Below are positions 27,263 to 37,522 of a stretch of DNA of 64,000 nucleotides, piece after piece. The notes beneath the pieces were generated by a model. That model searched no databases and was not told the origin of the DNA. It saw nothing but the letters and a program-made list of their open reading frames with translations. The position numbers and the translations under genes were made by a program. The DNA is taken from NCBI RefSeq assembly GCF_014269035.2, contig NZ_JABWRP020000004.1, positions 330,576 through 394,575 on the forward strand, written 5' to 3'. This DNA is from Pseudomonas vlassakiae (lineage in GTDB: Bacteria; Pseudomonadota; Gammaproteobacteria; Pseudomonadales; Pseudomonadaceae). Each line of letters starts with the position of its first letter. Position 1 is the first letter of the stretch.

Positions 27263-28561
27263 CTACAAGGATTTCTCGAAAATCTTCGAATTGCGCTGGT
27301 AGTTGTACAGCGAAGCTCGCGCCGCCGGCAGGCGCTCGACGCCGCTGGGCGCAAACCCGCGCTCGCGGAACCAGTGCGCCGTGCGCGTAGTGAGCACGAA
27401 CAAGGTATTCAACCCCAGCTGCCGGGCCCGCCCCTCGATGCGCTCGAGCAGCTCATCACCGCGCCCGCCATGGCGGTATTCCGGGTTCACCGCCAGGCAC
27501 GCCAATTCACCTGCCTGCGAATCGGCAATCGGATACAGCGCCGCACAGGCGATGATCATGCCTTCGCGCTCGACCACGCTGAATTGCTCGATCTCACGCT
27601 CCAATACCTCGCGCGAACGACGAACCAGGATGCCCTGCTCTTCCAGCGGACTGATCAGCTCCAGCAAGCCACCGACATCGTCGATGGTCGCCTCGCGCAG
27701 CACTTCGAACTGCTCCTGGGAAACCAGCGTACCGCCACCTTCGCGGGTGAACAGTTCAGTCAGCAACGCACCGTCCTCGGCATAACTGACGATATGGCTG
27801 CGCGCCACGCCGCCTTTGCAGGCCTCGGCGGCGGCATCCAGCAACTCGCCCTGATAATCGCTGCCCAGCCGCGCCAGGTGCGGGGCGATCTGTTGCGGGC
27901 GCAGTTCACGCACCAGTTTGCCGTTTTCGTCCAGCAGCCCAGGCTCGGCGCCAAACAGCAGCAGCTTGTCGGCGCCCAGCTCGATGGCCGCCCGCGTGGC
28001 GACGTCTTCGCAGGCGAGGTTGAAGATTTCCCCGGTGGGCGAGTAGCCCAACGGCGACAGCAGCACGATGGAGCGCTCGTCGAGCAGGCGGCTGATGCCC
28101 TTGCGGTCGACCCGACGCACCTCGCCGGTATGGTGGTAGTCCACCCCTTCAAGCACGCCGATCGGCCGTGCGGTGACCAGGTTGCCGGAGGCCACCCGCA
28201 GGCGCGAGCCTTGCATCGGCGAGGCGGCGATATCCATCGACAGGCGCGCCTCGATGGCCAGGCGCAGGGCGCCGACAGCGTCGATCACGCAGTCCAGGGT
28301 GGCGGCATCGGTAATGCGCATGCCCCGGTGGTAGTGCGGGGTCAGGCCACGATCCGCGAGGCGGCTTTCGATCTGCGGACGCGAACCATGCACCAGCACC
28401 AGGCGCACACCCAGGCTGTGCAGCAGCACCAGGTCGTGGACGATATTGCCGAAATTCGGGTGTTCAACCCCATCGCCGGGGAGCATGACAACGAACGTAC
28501 AATCGCGATGGGCATTGATGTAGGGGGAGGCATGACGCAGCCAGTTGACGTATTCGGGCAT
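27263..28561 (-). CDS. argA: Amino-acid N-acetyltransferase
   Basis: Catalyses the first step of arginine synthesis, acetyl-CoA plus glutamate to N-acetylglutamate. It has 432 residues: N-terminal amino-acid-kinase-like domain (about 1-285, with LVLVHGSRPQIESRL) that binds arginine for feedback control, and a C-terminal GNAT acetyltransferase domain (about 295-432, with CLAVNPEYRHGGRGDELLERI as the acetyl-CoA loop). Typical length for the bifunctional-looking ArgA. It lies next to argE in the same orientation with a 125-bp gap. Confidence 0.95.
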   Translation of the reverse strand: MPEYVNWLRHASPYINAHRDCTFVVMLPGDGVEHPNFGNIVHDLVLLHSLGVRLVLVHGSRPQIESRLADRGLTPHYHRGMRITDAATLDCVIDAVGALRLAIEARLSMDIAASPMQGSRLRVASGNLVTARPIGVLEGVDYHHTGEVRRVDRKGISRLLDERSIVLLSPLGYSPTGEIFNLACEDVATRAAIELGADKLLLFGAEPGLLDENGKLVRELRPQQIAPHLARLGSDYQGELLDAAAEACKGGVARSHIVSYAEDGALLTELFTREGGGTLVSQEQFEVLREATIDDVGGLLELISPLEEQGILVRRSREVLEREIEQFSVVEREGMIIACAALYPIADSQAGELACLAVNPEYRHGGRGDELLERIEGRARQLGLNTLFVLTTRTAHWFRERGFAPSGVERLPAARASLYNYQRNSKIFEKSL

Positions 28562-28686
28562 GACAGGGCCTGTGGATAAAGGGGACGGAGAACGGTGGAT
28601 GACACGGCGTTCAGGATCATCGTCGGAACAGGCTTGCGGTCACGCGCGGTCTCCTCTAGGCAAGAACGAATCGACAAGGTGTTCGT

Positions 28687-29829
28687 TTAGGACAGGCAGT
28701 AATGCCGTATCAGGTCACGCAATAGACGCACGGTAGGCTCGATTCGTGACATTTCAAGGTACTCGCCAGGCTGGTGGGCGCAGGCGATGTCGCCCGGGCC
28801 CAGGACGATGGTCTGGCAACCCAGCTGCTGAAGATAAGGCGCTTCGGTACCGAACGCCACCGCTTCGGCGCGATGGCCGGTGAGGCGCTCGGCCACTTGC
28901 ACCAGCTCGGCATCGGCGGCCTGCTCGAAAGGCGGCACCTCAGGGAACAGCGGCGCATAGTCGATACGCACCTCATGGCGCTCCGCCACCGGCTGCAGCT
29001 TGCCGCGAATGGCGGCGCGCAGCTGCTCCACGTGCATGCCAGGCAGCGGGCGCAGGTCGAATTCCAGGGCGCACTGGCCACAGATGCGGTTGGGGTTGTC
29101 ACCACCATGGATACAACCAAAGTTCAGGGTTGGCGTAGGCACGGTGAACTGCGGGTTGCTGAAGGTTGCCTGCCACTGCCGGCGCAGGCTCATCAACTCG
29201 CCCATCACGTCGTGCATGGCCTCCATCGCGCTGTGGCCCAGGCTCGGGTCGGACGAATGCCCGCTGCGCCCGAGGATGTCGATGCGGTCCATGAGGATGC
29301 CCTTGTGCATGCGGATCGGCCGCAAGCCCGTGGGCTCGCCGATCACCGCTGCGCGGCCGAGCGGCTGGCCAGCGGCAGCCAGGGCGCGAGCGCCGGACAT
29401 GGAGCTTTCTTCATCGCAGGTGGCTAGGACCAGCAGTGGCTGCTTGAAGTCGTGCTCCAGCAGCGGGATTACCGCTTCGATGATCAAGGCAAAAAAGCCT
29501 TTCATGTCGCAACTACCCAGGCCGACCCAACGGCCATCGGCCTCGGTGAGCTTGAGCGGATCGCTGGACCACAGCTGTTCGTCATAAGGGACCGTGTCGC
29601 TATGGCCGGCCAGCACCAGGCCACCAGGGCCGCTACCGCGGCTAGCCAACAGGTTGAACTTGCCAGGGCTGACCTGCTGGATGTCACAACGGAAGCCCAG
29701 ATCGCCCAGCCAACCGGCCAGCAGGTCGATGACCTGGCGGTTGGACTGGTCCAGGGCGGCTTGGGTGCAACTGACCGAGGGCGCGGCGATCAAGGCGGCA
29801 AACTGGTCTTTCAACGTCGGCAACGGCAT
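28687..29829 (-). CDS. argE: Acetylornithine deacetylase
   Basis: M20-family zinc peptidase fold, 380 residues; removes acetate from N-acetylornithine. Metal ligands are in VLAGHSDTVP and CDMKGF; the catalytic glutamate region is TCDEESSMSGA, and FGTEAPYLQ lies near the C-terminus. Two ATGs are six bases apart. GAGGAG is only one base from the first but seven from the second, so the second (MPLPTLKD) is chosen. Pseudomonads also use the ornithine-acetyltransferase cycle, so this enzyme may be auxiliary. Confidence 0.92.
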   Translation of the reverse strand: MPLPTLKDQFAALIAAPSVSCTQAALDQSNRQVIDLLAGWLGDLGFRCDIQQVSPGKFNLLASRGSGPGGLVLAGHSDTVPYDEQLWSSDPLKLTEADGRWVGLGSCDMKGFFALIIEAVIPLLEHDFKQPLLVLATCDEESSMSGARALAAAGQPLGRAAVIGEPTGLRPIRMHKGILMDRIDILGRSGHSSDPSLGHSAMEAMHDVMGELMSLRRQWQATFSNPQFTVPTPTLNFGCIHGGDNPNRICGQCALEFDLRPLPGMHVEQLRAAIRGKLQPVAERHEVRIDYAPLFPEVPPFEQAADAELVQVAERLTGHRAEAVAFGTEAPYLQQLGCQTIVLGPGDIACAHQPGEYLEMSRIEPTVRLLRDLIRHYCLS

Positions 29830-29944
29830 GCGCATACTCCTCGGAAGCGTTGCCCATCATAGGACTATCCGCCGTCTGGAATAAACCGTTGGCGGCCGAC
29901 TCCTGTAGACTGCCCTGCAACGACGCCCCTCCTTCGAGCCTGTG

Positions 29945-31312
29945 ATGCACAAAGAAACCGAACTCAAGCTCCGCGCCAGCCGCGATACCCTGGCCGCCCT
30001 GCGTGAACACCCCCTGCTGAAAAAGCGCAACAAGTCCGGCTGGCAGACCCGCGAGCTGCTGAATCAGTACTTCGACACCCCCGAGCGCGACCTCTCCGCC
30101 GCCCGTGTCGCCCTGCGCCTGCGCCGCGACGGCGAGGAGGTCATCCAGACCCTGAAGTGCCGCGGCCAGAGCGTCGCCGGGCTGTCCGAACGCAACGAAT
30201 ACGAATGGCACCTGGACAAGGTCAAGCTCGACCTGAAAAAACTCGACGCCACCTGCTGGCCCGAGCAGCTGGCCGAGCTGGACAAAAAAACCATCAAGCC
30301 GCTGTTCACCACCGACTTCACCCGCGAATACGCTGAAATCAGCTGGGGCCGCGGCAAGAGCAAGGTGGTGATCGAAGCGGCGCTGGACCAGGGCTTCGTG
30401 ATTGCTGGCAAGCGCAAGGAAGCGATCTGCGAGGTGGAGCTGGAGCTGCGCGAAGGCGCCCCTGAAGCGCTGCTGGAGCTGGCCGCCGAACTGGCCGCAA
30501 GCTTGCCACTGATGCCGTGCGACATCAGCAAGGCCGAACGCGGCTACCGCCTGCTGGAGCCGGACAGCTACGAGCTGGGCCTGCCGGCGACCGAGCTGAG
30601 CCCCGAAATGGCCGTGGACGATGCCTTCACCGCGCTCGCCTGGCAATTGCTGGGCAGCAGCCAGCGCCTGGCCGAACAGTACCGCCACAATGGCCACTGG
30701 CGCCTGCTGCAAGACTGGGTGCAGTGCCTGGCCGAACTGCGCGCACTGGTTGCCAGCCTGGGCCAGGCCGCGCCACGCGCCACCACCCGCGAACTGCGCG
30801 CCAGCCTCGATGCGCTGCTGGAAGACTGGCGCCCGCTGGTGCAGGCCGGCAATGACGACGAAGACATCCGCCGTGCGGCGCCAGAGCAGTTCAGCGACGA
30901 ACTCGAAGACGTACGCTGGGGCCAGTTCTCCCTGGAAACTTCGCGTTGGCTGCTGGCCCGTGCCTGGACCGTGGAGCGCAAGGGCCGTGGCGAGCGCCAG
31001 GGCAAGGCGCAGCTGGCCAGCTGGCTGGCGCACCTGCTGGGCGAAGAAGGCCGCTCGCTGAAGCTGCCGCTGTATACCCAGCGCCCGGAAGACCTGGCCG
31101 AGCAGCTGCCGCGTATCGAACAGCTGCTGGCCTGGCTGCACCATGCCCGCCAGGTGCTCGAAGCGCCGCAAATGGACCGGCTTTATGGCGACCTGAAAAA
31201 ACTGCACGAGCTGGCGGAACTGCCGATCAGCGATGAAGTGCTGGAAGCGCGGATCGAGCAGGCTCGGGCTGTAGATCAAAGCCGGGGCTGGAAGCACCTG
31301 CTCAAGGCTTGA
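29945..31312 (+). CDS. CYTH-CHAD protein, probable inorganic triphosphatase
   Basis: Two-domain protein of 455 residues. The N-terminal CYTH domain (about 1-200) opens with the metal/triphosphate motif ExExK (E4-T-E6-L-K8) and has further Arg/Lys/Glu-rich strands typical of a tunnel enzyme (RLRRDGEEVIQTLKCRG). The C-terminal CHAD domain (about 215-455) is helical with conserved His/Arg, thought to bind polyphosphate. The E. coli relative YgiF hydrolyses inorganic triphosphate. GTG precedes the ATG directly; ATG at 29945 is preferred, with only a weak ribosome site. Stands alone, divergent from argE. Confidence 0.9.
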   Translation: MHKETELKLRASRDTLAALREHPLLKKRNKSGWQTRELLNQYFDTPERDLSAARVALRLRRDGEEVIQTLKCRGQSVAGLSERNEYEWHLDKVKLDLKKLDATCWPEQLAELDKKTIKPLFTTDFTREYAEISWGRGKSKVVIEAALDQGFVIAGKRKEAICEVELELREGAPEALLELAAELAASLPLMPCDISKAERGYRLLEPDSYELGLPATELSPEMAVDDAFTALAWQLLGSSQRLAEQYRHNGHWRLLQDWVQCLAELRALVASLGQAAPRATTRELRASLDALLEDWRPLVQAGNDDEDIRRAAPEQFSDELEDVRWGQFSLETSRWLLARAWTVERKGRGERQGKAQLASWLAHLLGEEGRSLKLPLYTQRPEDLAEQLPRIEQLLAWLHHARQVLEAPQMDRLYGDLKKLHELAELPISDEVLEARIEQARAVDQSRGWKHLLKA

Positions 31313-31315
31313 TTC

Positions 31316-31401
31316 GCTTCGCGGATAAATCCGCTCCTGCAGGCCCTGCGCAGCATTCAGGCTTCGTGCAATTCCTGTGGGAGCGGGCGAGCCCGCGAAG
31401 G
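31316..31401. repeat. Inverted REP pair (BIME-like)
   Basis: REP unit at 31316-31343 (CTTCGCGGATAAATCCGCTC core) and an inverted one at 31374-31401 (GGGAGCGGGCGAGCCCGCGA core). It sits between the convergent CYTH-CHAD gene and the AsnC-type gene, whose stop codons lie only 4 and 3 bases away. It probably acts as 3' end for both. Confidence 0.82.
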
Positions 31402-31403
31402 CC

Positions 31404-31874
31404 TCACCTCGAGAGTGGCAAGCTGATAGTAGACTTGATCTCCGACAGCGCCACGATCGAGTTCACTTCCTGGATCCCTGGCACGTTCGATAGCTTTTCG
31501 AAGAAGAAGCGTTCATAAGCCTCGATATCCGCAGTAACGATACGCAGCAAAAAGTCCACCGCCCCCATCAGCACATAGCACTCCAGCACTTCCGGAAAGC
31601 CGCGGATCGCCTCGGTGAACTCGGCGAAGTTGGAACGGCCGTGGGCGTTCAGTTTCACCTCGGCGAAGATCTGCGTATTAAGGCCGACCTTCTTGCGATC
31701 CAGCAGGGTCACCTGCCCTCGGATTACACCCTCCTCTTTCAACCGTTGAATCCTGCGCCAGCAGGGGGACTGTGACAGCCCTACGCGATCGGCGATCTGC
31801 GCACTGGACAGCGATGCATCCTCTTGCAGGAGTTCGAGAATGCGTCGGTCATAGGCATCCAGTTCGCCTTGCAT
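31404..31874 (-). CDS. Lrp/AsnC-family transcriptional regulator
   Basis: DNA-binding regulator of 156 residues. The N-terminal helix-turn-helix spans about residues 5-55 (LDAYDRRILELLQEDASLSS, then VGLSQSPCWRRIQRL); the C-terminal RAM/ACT-like ligand domain follows, with HGRSNFAEFTEAIRGFPEVL and YVLMGAVDFLLRIVTADIEA. GGAG precedes the ATG by ten bases. It is divergent from an unknown 105-residue protein (127-bp gap), a typical position for its target, though many Lrp proteins control themselves only. The effector amino acid is not known. Confidence 0.92.
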   Translation of the reverse strand: MQGELDAYDRRILELLQEDASLSSAQIADRVGLSQSPCWRRIQRLKEEGVIRGQVTLLDRKKVGLNTQIFAEVKLNAHGRSNFAEFTEAIRGFPEVLECYVLMGAVDFLLRIVTADIEAYERFFFEKLSNVPGIQEVNSIVALSEIKSTISLPLSR

Positions 31875-32000
31875 GAATAATTCTCCAAACCACACTTATT
31901 CGAATTGAACGATCGGTAGCACACGGGATTTGATGGAATCATAGCGAAAAAATACCGGCCTGGACGTGCAAAAATTTCTCCCATATTTGCGGAGACCAGC

Positions 32001-32318
32001 ATGAACGCACTCGAACGCCCACAGCCCCGCTGCGATGCCTGGGCCGCCAACGCCAGCCACAGCAACGTACGCTATCGCCTGCAGGCCGAAGCCGAGCCGG
32101 ATACCCTGTGCCGGGTGCTCAACTTGTTTGCCTTGCAGTTCCTCACGCCGCACACGGTGCATGTCCGCCAGCAGGATGACTGGCTCGATATCGAAGTCGG
32201 TATCGGCGGGCTGAGCTGGCATCGGGCGGAGGTGATTGCACAAAAACTGCGCAACCTGGTGTGCGTCGCGGACGTGAGCCTGGAAAACCTGGCGCGCCTG
32301 GAGCTGGCGGTGATCTGA
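32001..32318 (+). CDS. Hypothetical protein, possible ACT-like fold
   Basis: Protein of 105 residues with GGAG ten bases before the ATG, so probably real. Predicted strands and helices alternate (VRYRLQAEAEPDTLCRVLNL, VHVRQQDDWLDIEVGIGG, WHRAEVIAQKLRNLVCVADV) in a beta-alpha-beta order that recalls the ACT-like domain of acetolactate synthase small subunits and related regulators. No membrane segment and no signal peptide. Divergent from the Lrp-type gene and 98 bp upstream of the PulE-like ATPase. Function unknown; a ligand-sensing role is only a guess. Confidence 0.7.
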   Translation: MNALERPQPRCDAWAANASHSNVRYRLQAEAEPDTLCRVLNLFALQFLTPHTVHVRQQDDWLDIEVGIGGLSWHRAEVIAQKLRNLVCVADVSLENLARLELAVI

Positions 32319-32415
32319 CCTCCGGTGGCGCAAAATCCTGAAAACCTTTGCCGCGCCTCGCCCAGCCTGGCCCGGCTAGCCTTGCATCAGGATCCCCGAA
32401 GGTACGGACGCCGTT

Positions 32416-34092
32416 ATGTTCCTCCCCAACGAGCAACCCCTCGACCTCAAAAGCCTGCTGGATGCCTTGCAAGCCGACCAGCACCTGAACGCCAACGATT
32501 GCTGCCAGGTTCGCGAACAGGCCTCTCGCTACACTGCTCACCACCCGCTTGAAACCATCGCGGCCGCGGGCCTGGAAGACCGCAGTCAGCCCGGCCAATG
32601 GCTGAATCTTGACACCCTCTGCCAGTGGTTGGCGCGAAAGGTCGGCCAGCCTTACCTGCGCCTCGACCCCATGCAACTCGACCTGACCCAGGTCAATGGC
32701 CTGATCTCACCGGCCTTCGCGCAACGCCACGGCATCCTGATCGTGGCCAACGACGCCAACGCCATCACCGTGGCCAGCGCTGAGCCCTGTCAACAGCTGT
32801 GGCAGGCCGACCTGGCGCGCAGCCTGGGCAAGCCAATCCGCCGCGTACTGGCCAGCCCGCTGCAACTCCGCCAACTGGGCCAGTCGCTGTTTCGCCTGGC
32901 GCACTCGGTACAAGGTGCGCAGCACCAGCAAGCCGCCAGCCTGGGCGAGCTGGAGCATTTGCTTGAACTCGGCAAGCGTCAGGCGCAGGCCACCGCAGAC
33001 GACGCGCACATCGTGCATATCGTCGACTGGCTGCTGCAGTACGCCATCGAGCAACGCGCCAGCGATATCCATCTGGAGCCGCGTCGCGAACAAGGCCATC
33101 TGCGCTACCGCATCGACGGGCTGCTGCACACGGTCTACACCTTTCCGGCCAACGTCACGCTCGCCGTGGTCAGCCGCCTGAAACACCTGGGCCGCATGGA
33201 TGTTGCGGAAAAGCGCCGGCCGCAGGATGGCCGGGTAAAGAGCAGCCTGCCAGGCGGTAGCGAGGTGGAGCTGCGCCTTTCGACACTGCCTACACCCTTT
33301 GGTGAAAAGCTGGTGCTGCGCTTGTTCGACCCTCGGCAATTGCAGGAAAACTTCGACCAGTTGGGCCTGGAGGGCGAACAACTGGCCCAGTGGCAAACAC
33401 TGCTGCAGCGCCGCCAGGGCATCCTGCTGGTCACCGGGCCTACCGGCTCCGGCAAAACCAGCACGCTGTACGCCAGCCTCAAGCAACTGGCTACGCCACA
33501 GGTCAATCTGTGCACCATCGAAGACCCGATCGAGCGGCTGGAGCCGGCGTTCAACCAGTTGCAGGTGCAGCCTGCCCTGGGCCTGGGTTTTGCCGATGGC
33601 GTGCGCGCGCTGCTGCGCCAGGACCCGGACATCATCATGATCGGCGAAATTCGCGACCGCGAGACTGCACTGGTGGCCGTTCAGGCTGCGCTCACCGGGC
33701 ATCTGGTGCTTTCGACCCTGCACACCAATGACACGTGTAGCGCCATTACCCGCCTGCTGGAGCTGGGCGTGGCCGACTACCTGATCCGCGCGACCCTGGG
33801 CGGAATCATGGCCCAACGCCTGGTGCGCTTGTTGTGCGACACGTGCCAGGGCCTCCCATCGAGCGATCCGTGCCAGGGCTGTCGGGGTACCGGCTACCGT
33901 GGCCGCACAGGCTTGTTCGAATTGTTGATCCCGAGCGAGAGCCTGCGTGCACGGATAAGCGCCAGCACCGACCTGGCAGAACTGCAACGCCAGGCTCTAG
34001 CCGACGGGTTACAGGATTTACGCAGCTGCGGGGAGGCGAAAGCGGCCCGTGGGCTGACCCGTCCCGAGGAGGTATTGCGGGTCTGCTCTTGA
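32416..34092 (+). CDS. Orphan GspE/PulE-family secretion ATPase
   Basis: Hexameric ATPase of type II secretion / type IV pilus machines, 558 residues. An N-terminal GspE-N type domain is followed by the core: SDIHLEP near 216-222, Walker A GPTGSGKT at 341-348, Asp box CTIEDPIE near 376-383, Walker B IIMIGEIRD near 406-414 and His box GHLVLSTLHTND at 428-439. A zinc site is formed by Cys474, Cys477, Cys486 and Cys489 (CxxC-x8-CxxC). All catalytic features are intact. No gspD, F, G or prepilin genes adjoin it, so it must work with a machine encoded elsewhere or alone. The ribosome site is weak. Confidence 0.92.
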   Translation: MFLPNEQPLDLKSLLDALQADQHLNANDCCQVREQASRYTAHHPLETIAAAGLEDRSQPGQWLNLDTLCQWLARKVGQPYLRLDPMQLDLTQVNGLISPAFAQRHGILIVANDANAITVASAEPCQQLWQADLARSLGKPIRRVLASPLQLRQLGQSLFRLAHSVQGAQHQQAASLGELEHLLELGKRQAQATADDAHIVHIVDWLLQYAIEQRASDIHLEPRREQGHLRYRIDGLLHTVYTFPANVTLAVVSRLKHLGRMDVAEKRRPQDGRVKSSLPGGSEVELRLSTLPTPFGEKLVLRLFDPRQLQENFDQLGLEGEQLAQWQTLLQRRQGILLVTGPTGSGKTSTLYASLKQLATPQVNLCTIEDPIERLEPAFNQLQVQPALGLGFADGVRALLRQDPDIIMIGEIRDRETALVAVQAALTGHLVLSTLHTNDTCSAITRLLELGVADYLIRATLGGIMAQRLVRLLCDTCQGLPSSDPCQGCRGTGYRGRTGLFELLIPSESLRARISASTDLAELQRQALADGLQDLRSCGEAKAARGLTRPEEVLRVCS

Positions 34093-34182
34093 GCAAAAAA
34101 CCCATGTATTCAAGGAACTTGCGCCCGTTTCTCTGGATCAAAGCGGCCATCCCCCAACCCTCACCCTTCGAGGTGTTTCATC

Positions 34183-34497
34183 ATGCGTCTCAAAACCGCC
34201 ATTGCAGCGGCTGCCCTGCTTTCGCTGCCCGTTGGCTCTGCCATGGCCGATACCTTCTGGCGTAACGTAATGACCTCCGGCGCGACCACCGCGTCGAGCT
34301 ATATCACTTCGCACGATCACAAGCTGGTACTCGCGGCGCAGGATGACGCCGGCAGCTTCGTCGCCAGCGAGGGCGCAATCCGCGGGCCGTTCCTGGAGCA
34401 GGCGCTGCAGCAGGTGCGCGCTGAAAACCCAGGCCTTGAGGCCTCTGACATGGATCTGGCCAACGCCATCCTGGCCAAGAACGCGGTAGCCGAATAA
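34183..34497 (+). CDS. Small exported DUF2388-type protein
   Basis: Protein of 104 residues with a Sec signal peptide of about 22 residues (ends GSAMA|DTF). The mature part carries TSGATTASSYITS, DDAGSFVASEG and IRGPFLEQALQQVR, the pattern of the pseudomonad DUF2388 family. GAGG lies nine bases before the ATG. Periplasmic by prediction; function unknown. It is 90 bp after the PulE-like ATPase on the same strand and may or may not be cotranscribed; a REP unit follows it. Confidence 0.82.
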   Translation: MRLKTAIAAAALLSLPVGSAMADTFWRNVMTSGATTASSYITSHDHKLVLAAQDDAGSFVASEGAIRGPFLEQALQQVRAENPGLEASDMDLANAILAKNAVAE

Positions 34498-34507
34498 CCG
34501 CGCCGCC

Positions 34508-34536
34508 TGCTTCGCGGGTTTACCCGCGAAGAGGCC
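34508..34536. repeat. REP element
   Basis: CTTCGCGGGTTTACCCGCGA core, a perfect palindrome, between the convergent DUF2388 gene and gcvP. Probable shared 3' hairpin. Confidence 0.8.
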
Positions 34537-34553
34537 TACGCCGATCCTGTGCC

Positions 34554-37427
34554 TTACCGGTAAGCCTCTACCGGCACGCAAGCACAGAACAGATTCCTGT
34601 CCCCATACACATTGTCGACCCGGTTCACCGCTGGCCAGTACTTGTGCAAGCGCACGTGGGCACTGGGCGCAATCGCCTGTTCCAGGCTGTAAGGCCGGTT
34701 CCAGGGTGCCAATACATCGGCCAGGGTGTGTGGCGCATGCTTGAGCGGATTGTCCTCTGCCGGCCAGTTACCCTCCTGCACCTCGGCAATCTCTGCCCGA
34801 ATCGCCAACATCGCGTCGACAAACCGGTCCAGCTCGGCCTTCGATTCGCTTTCCGTGGGCTCAACCATCAAGGTTCCCGGCACCGGGAACGACATGGTCG
34901 GGGCATGGAAGCCATAGTCCATCAGGCGTTTGGCGACGTCCTCCTCGGTGATGCCGGTCTGCGCCTTGAGCGGCCGCAGGTCGAGAATGCACTCATGGGC
35001 TACGCGCTGATTGCGCCCGCGATACAGCACCGGGAACGCGCCACCGAGCTGGCTGGCTAGGTAGTTGGCCGAGAGGATCGCCACCTCGCTGGCATCGGCA
35101 AGCTGTGGGCCCATCATGGCGATATACATCCAGCTGATCGGCAGGATGCTCGCACTGCCCCAGGGCGCGGCGCTGACTGCAGTGTTGTTCGGGTCCAGCC
35201 CCGGCACCGGGACGACCGGATGGCTGGCGACAAACGGCTTCAGATGAGCACGAATGCCAATCGGCCCCATGCCTGGGCCACCACCGCCATGGGGGATGCA
35301 GAACGTCTTGTGCAGGTTCATGTGCGAAACATCGGCGCCAATGTCCGCCGGCCGCGCCAGACCGACCTGAGCGTTGAGGTTGGCGCCATCCATGTACACC
35401 TGGCCACCGTGCTGGTGAATTACCTCGCAGATTTCGCGGATGCCCTCTTCATACACACCATGGGTCGAGGGATAGGTGATCATCAGGCACGACAGCCTGG
35501 CCCCGGCGGCATGGGCCTTGGCCTTGAGGTCTTCGAGGTCGACGTTGCCAGCATCGTCGCAATCGACGATCACCACCTCCATGCCAGCCATCTGCGCCGA
35601 GGCTGGATTGGTGCCGTGGGCCGACGATGGAATCAGGCAAAGCGTGCGCTGGGGCTCATGGCGGCTGCGGTGATAACGGGTGATGGCCATGAGCCCGGCG
35701 TATTCACCTTGGGCGCCGGAGTTGGGTTGCATGCAGATGGCGTCGAAGCCGGTAATCGCGCACAACCAGCCTTCCAGCTCATCGATCATCGCCTTGTAGC
35801 CCATGGCCTGCGCGGCGGGGGCAAAAGGGTGCAGCTGGGCGAAGGCAGGCCAGGTGATGGGAATCATCTCGCTGGTGGCATTGAGTTTCATGGTGCAGGA
35901 GCCGAGCGGGATCATCGACTGGTTCAGCGCCAGGTCCTTGCTTTCCAACTGCTTGAGGTAGCGCAGCATCTCGGTTTCGCTGTGATGCAGGTTGAACACC
36001 GGGTGGCTGAGGAATGGCGTGCGTCGCACCAGCGCAGCGGGAATGCCTTCGGGCAGCGCCTGCTGGTCGAGCGCGGCGATGTCCAGGCCGTGATCGACGC
36101 CCAGGAAAATGTCGAGCAGCCGCTGCACGGTGGCTTCGTTGCAGGTTTCGTCCAGGCTCACACCCAGATGGCCGCGCCCCAGGATGCGCAGGTTGATGCG
36201 CGCAGCCTCGGCGCTTTCAATGATCGCTGCCTGGGCGCCACCGACATCGAGGGTCAGGGTGTCGAAAAAGTGCTGGTTGAGGCGCTTGATGCCTTTGGCC
36301 TCAAGGCCTGCGGCTAGCACAAAGGTCAACCGGTGCACCCGCTGGGCAATGCGCTGCAGGCCTTCCGGGCCGTGATACACCGCGTAGAAGCCAGCGATAT
36401 TGGCCAGCAGCACCTGAGCGGTGCAGATGTTGGAGTTGGCCTTTTCGCGGCGGATATGCTGCTCTCGCGTCTGCAGGGCCATGCGCAGTGCCGTGTTGCC
36501 ACGCGCATCGCGGGACACGCCGATGATGCGCCCGGGCATCGCTCGCTTGTACTCGTCACGGCAGGCGAAGTAGGCCGCGTGCGGACCTCCGTAGCCCATC
36601 GGTACGCCAAAACGTTGGGTCGAACCCAGCACCACATCGGCACCCAGCTCGCCGGGCGGTGTCAGCAGCACCAGGCTGAGCAGGTCGGCAGCGACGCAGG
36701 CCAAGGCCTGCTGGCTGTGCAACTGGTCGATCAGCGGGCGCAGGTCGCGCACCTCGCCGTGGGTATCCGGGTATTGCAGCAAGGCACCGAAGACCTGGTG
36801 CCTGGCGAGGTTATCCACCGCGTCGATGATCAACTGGAAACCAAACCCTTCGGCGCGGGTTTTCAGCACCGACAAGGTCTGTGGATGGCAATGCTCATCG
36901 GCAAAGAACGCGTTGCTCTTGTTGCGCGCCACTCGCTTGGCCAGGGCCATGGCTTCGGCAGCTGCCGTGGCCTCGTCGAGCAATGACGCGTTGGCCAGCG
37001 CCAGGCCAGTGAGGTCGATGACCATCTGCTGGAAGTTGAGCAGCGCCTCCAGGCGGCCTTGGGCGATTTCGGGCTGATAGGGCGTGTACGCGGTGTACCA
37101 GCCGGGGTTTTCCAGCACATTGCGCAGGATGACCGTAGGCGTGACGGTGCCGTGGTAGCCCATGCCGATGAGGCTGGTCCACACCTGGTTCTGCTCGGCG
37201 AAGCCGGCGAGCCTGGCCAACGCAGCCTGTTCATCGAGGGCCGGTGGCAGGTCAAGGGCGCGGTTGAAGCGGATGCCAGGCGGCACAGTCTGCTCGATCA
37301 GCTCACTGCGGCTGTCGAGGCCAAGGGTGCTGAGCATTGCTTGCTGCTCCGAGGCATCGGGCCCCAGATGGCGGCGCAGGAAAGGGTTGAGCTCTTGCAG
37401 TTGATGCAGGGATGGCGACTGGGACAT
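34554..37427 (-). CDS. gcvP: Glycine dehydrogenase (decarboxylating), P-protein
   Basis: PLP enzyme that decarboxylates glycine and passes the aminomethyl group to the lipoyl arm of GcvH. It has 957 residues, full length for the fused homodimeric type, with two aminotransferase-like halves. The Schiff-base lysine is in [20 protein letters not shown] in the second half. The C-terminus [16 protein letters not shown] is typical. Last gene of gcvT-gcvH-gcvP, but separated from gcvH by 195 bp with an inverted REP pair. Confidence 0.96.
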   Translation of the reverse strand: MSQSPSLHQLQELNPFLRRHLGPDASEQQAMLSTLGLDSRSELIEQTVPPGIRFNRALDLPPALDEQAALARLAGFAEQNQVWTSLIGMGYHGTVTPTVILRNVLENPGWYTAYTPYQPEIAQGRLEALLNFQQMVIDLTGLALANASLLDEATAAAEAMALAKRVARNKSNAFFADEHCHPQTLSVLKTRAEGFGFQLIIDAVDNLARHQVFGALLQYPDTHGEVRDLRPLIDQLHSQQALACVAADLLSLVLLTPPGELGADVVLGSTQRFGVPMGYGGPHAAYFACRDEYKRAMPGRIIGVSRDARGNTALRMALQTREQHIRREKANSNICTAQVLLANIAGFYAVYHGPEGLQRIAQRVHRLTFVLAAGLEAKGIKRLNQHFFDTLTLDVGGAQAAIIESAEAARINLRILGRGHLGVSLDETCNEATVQRLLDIFLGVDHGLDIAALDQQALPEGIPAALVRRTPFLSHPVFNLHHSETEMLRYLKQLESKDLALNQSMIPLGSCTMKLNATSEMIPITWPAFAQLHPFAPAAQAMGYKAMIDELEGWLCAITGFDAICMQPNSGAQGEYAGLMAITRYHRSRHEPQRTLCLIPSSAHGTNPASAQMAGMEVVIVDCDDAGNVDLEDLKAKAHAAGARLSCLMITYPSTHGVYEEGIREICEVIHQHGGQVYMDGANLNAQVGLARPADIGADVSHMNLHKTFCIPHGGGGPGMGPIGIRAHLKPFVASHPVVPVPGLDPNNTAVSAAPWGSASILPISWMYIAMMGPQLADASEVAILSANYLASQLGGAFPVLYRGRNQRVAHECILDLRPLKAQTGITEEDVAKRLMDYGFHAPTMSFPVPGTLMVEPTESESKAELDRFVDAMLAIRAEIAEVQEGNWPAEDNPLKHAPHTLADVLAPWNRPYSLEQAIAPSAHVRLHKYWPAVNRVDNVYGDRNLFCACVPVEAYR

Positions 37428-37522
37428 GTCGACGCTCTCTTCCTAGCCAGGTCTCATGGAGACTTATAAGTCTAGGAAGGGATCGGCGATGGTGCGGGAA
37501 AACTTGTTTCAGCAGGCTCGCG

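Noticed and set aside
29684..31297. 537-codon minus frame opposite the CYTH-CHAD gene
   Set aside because: Low-complexity Gln/Ala/Leu-rich shadow; the plus-strand protein has clear domain motifs.
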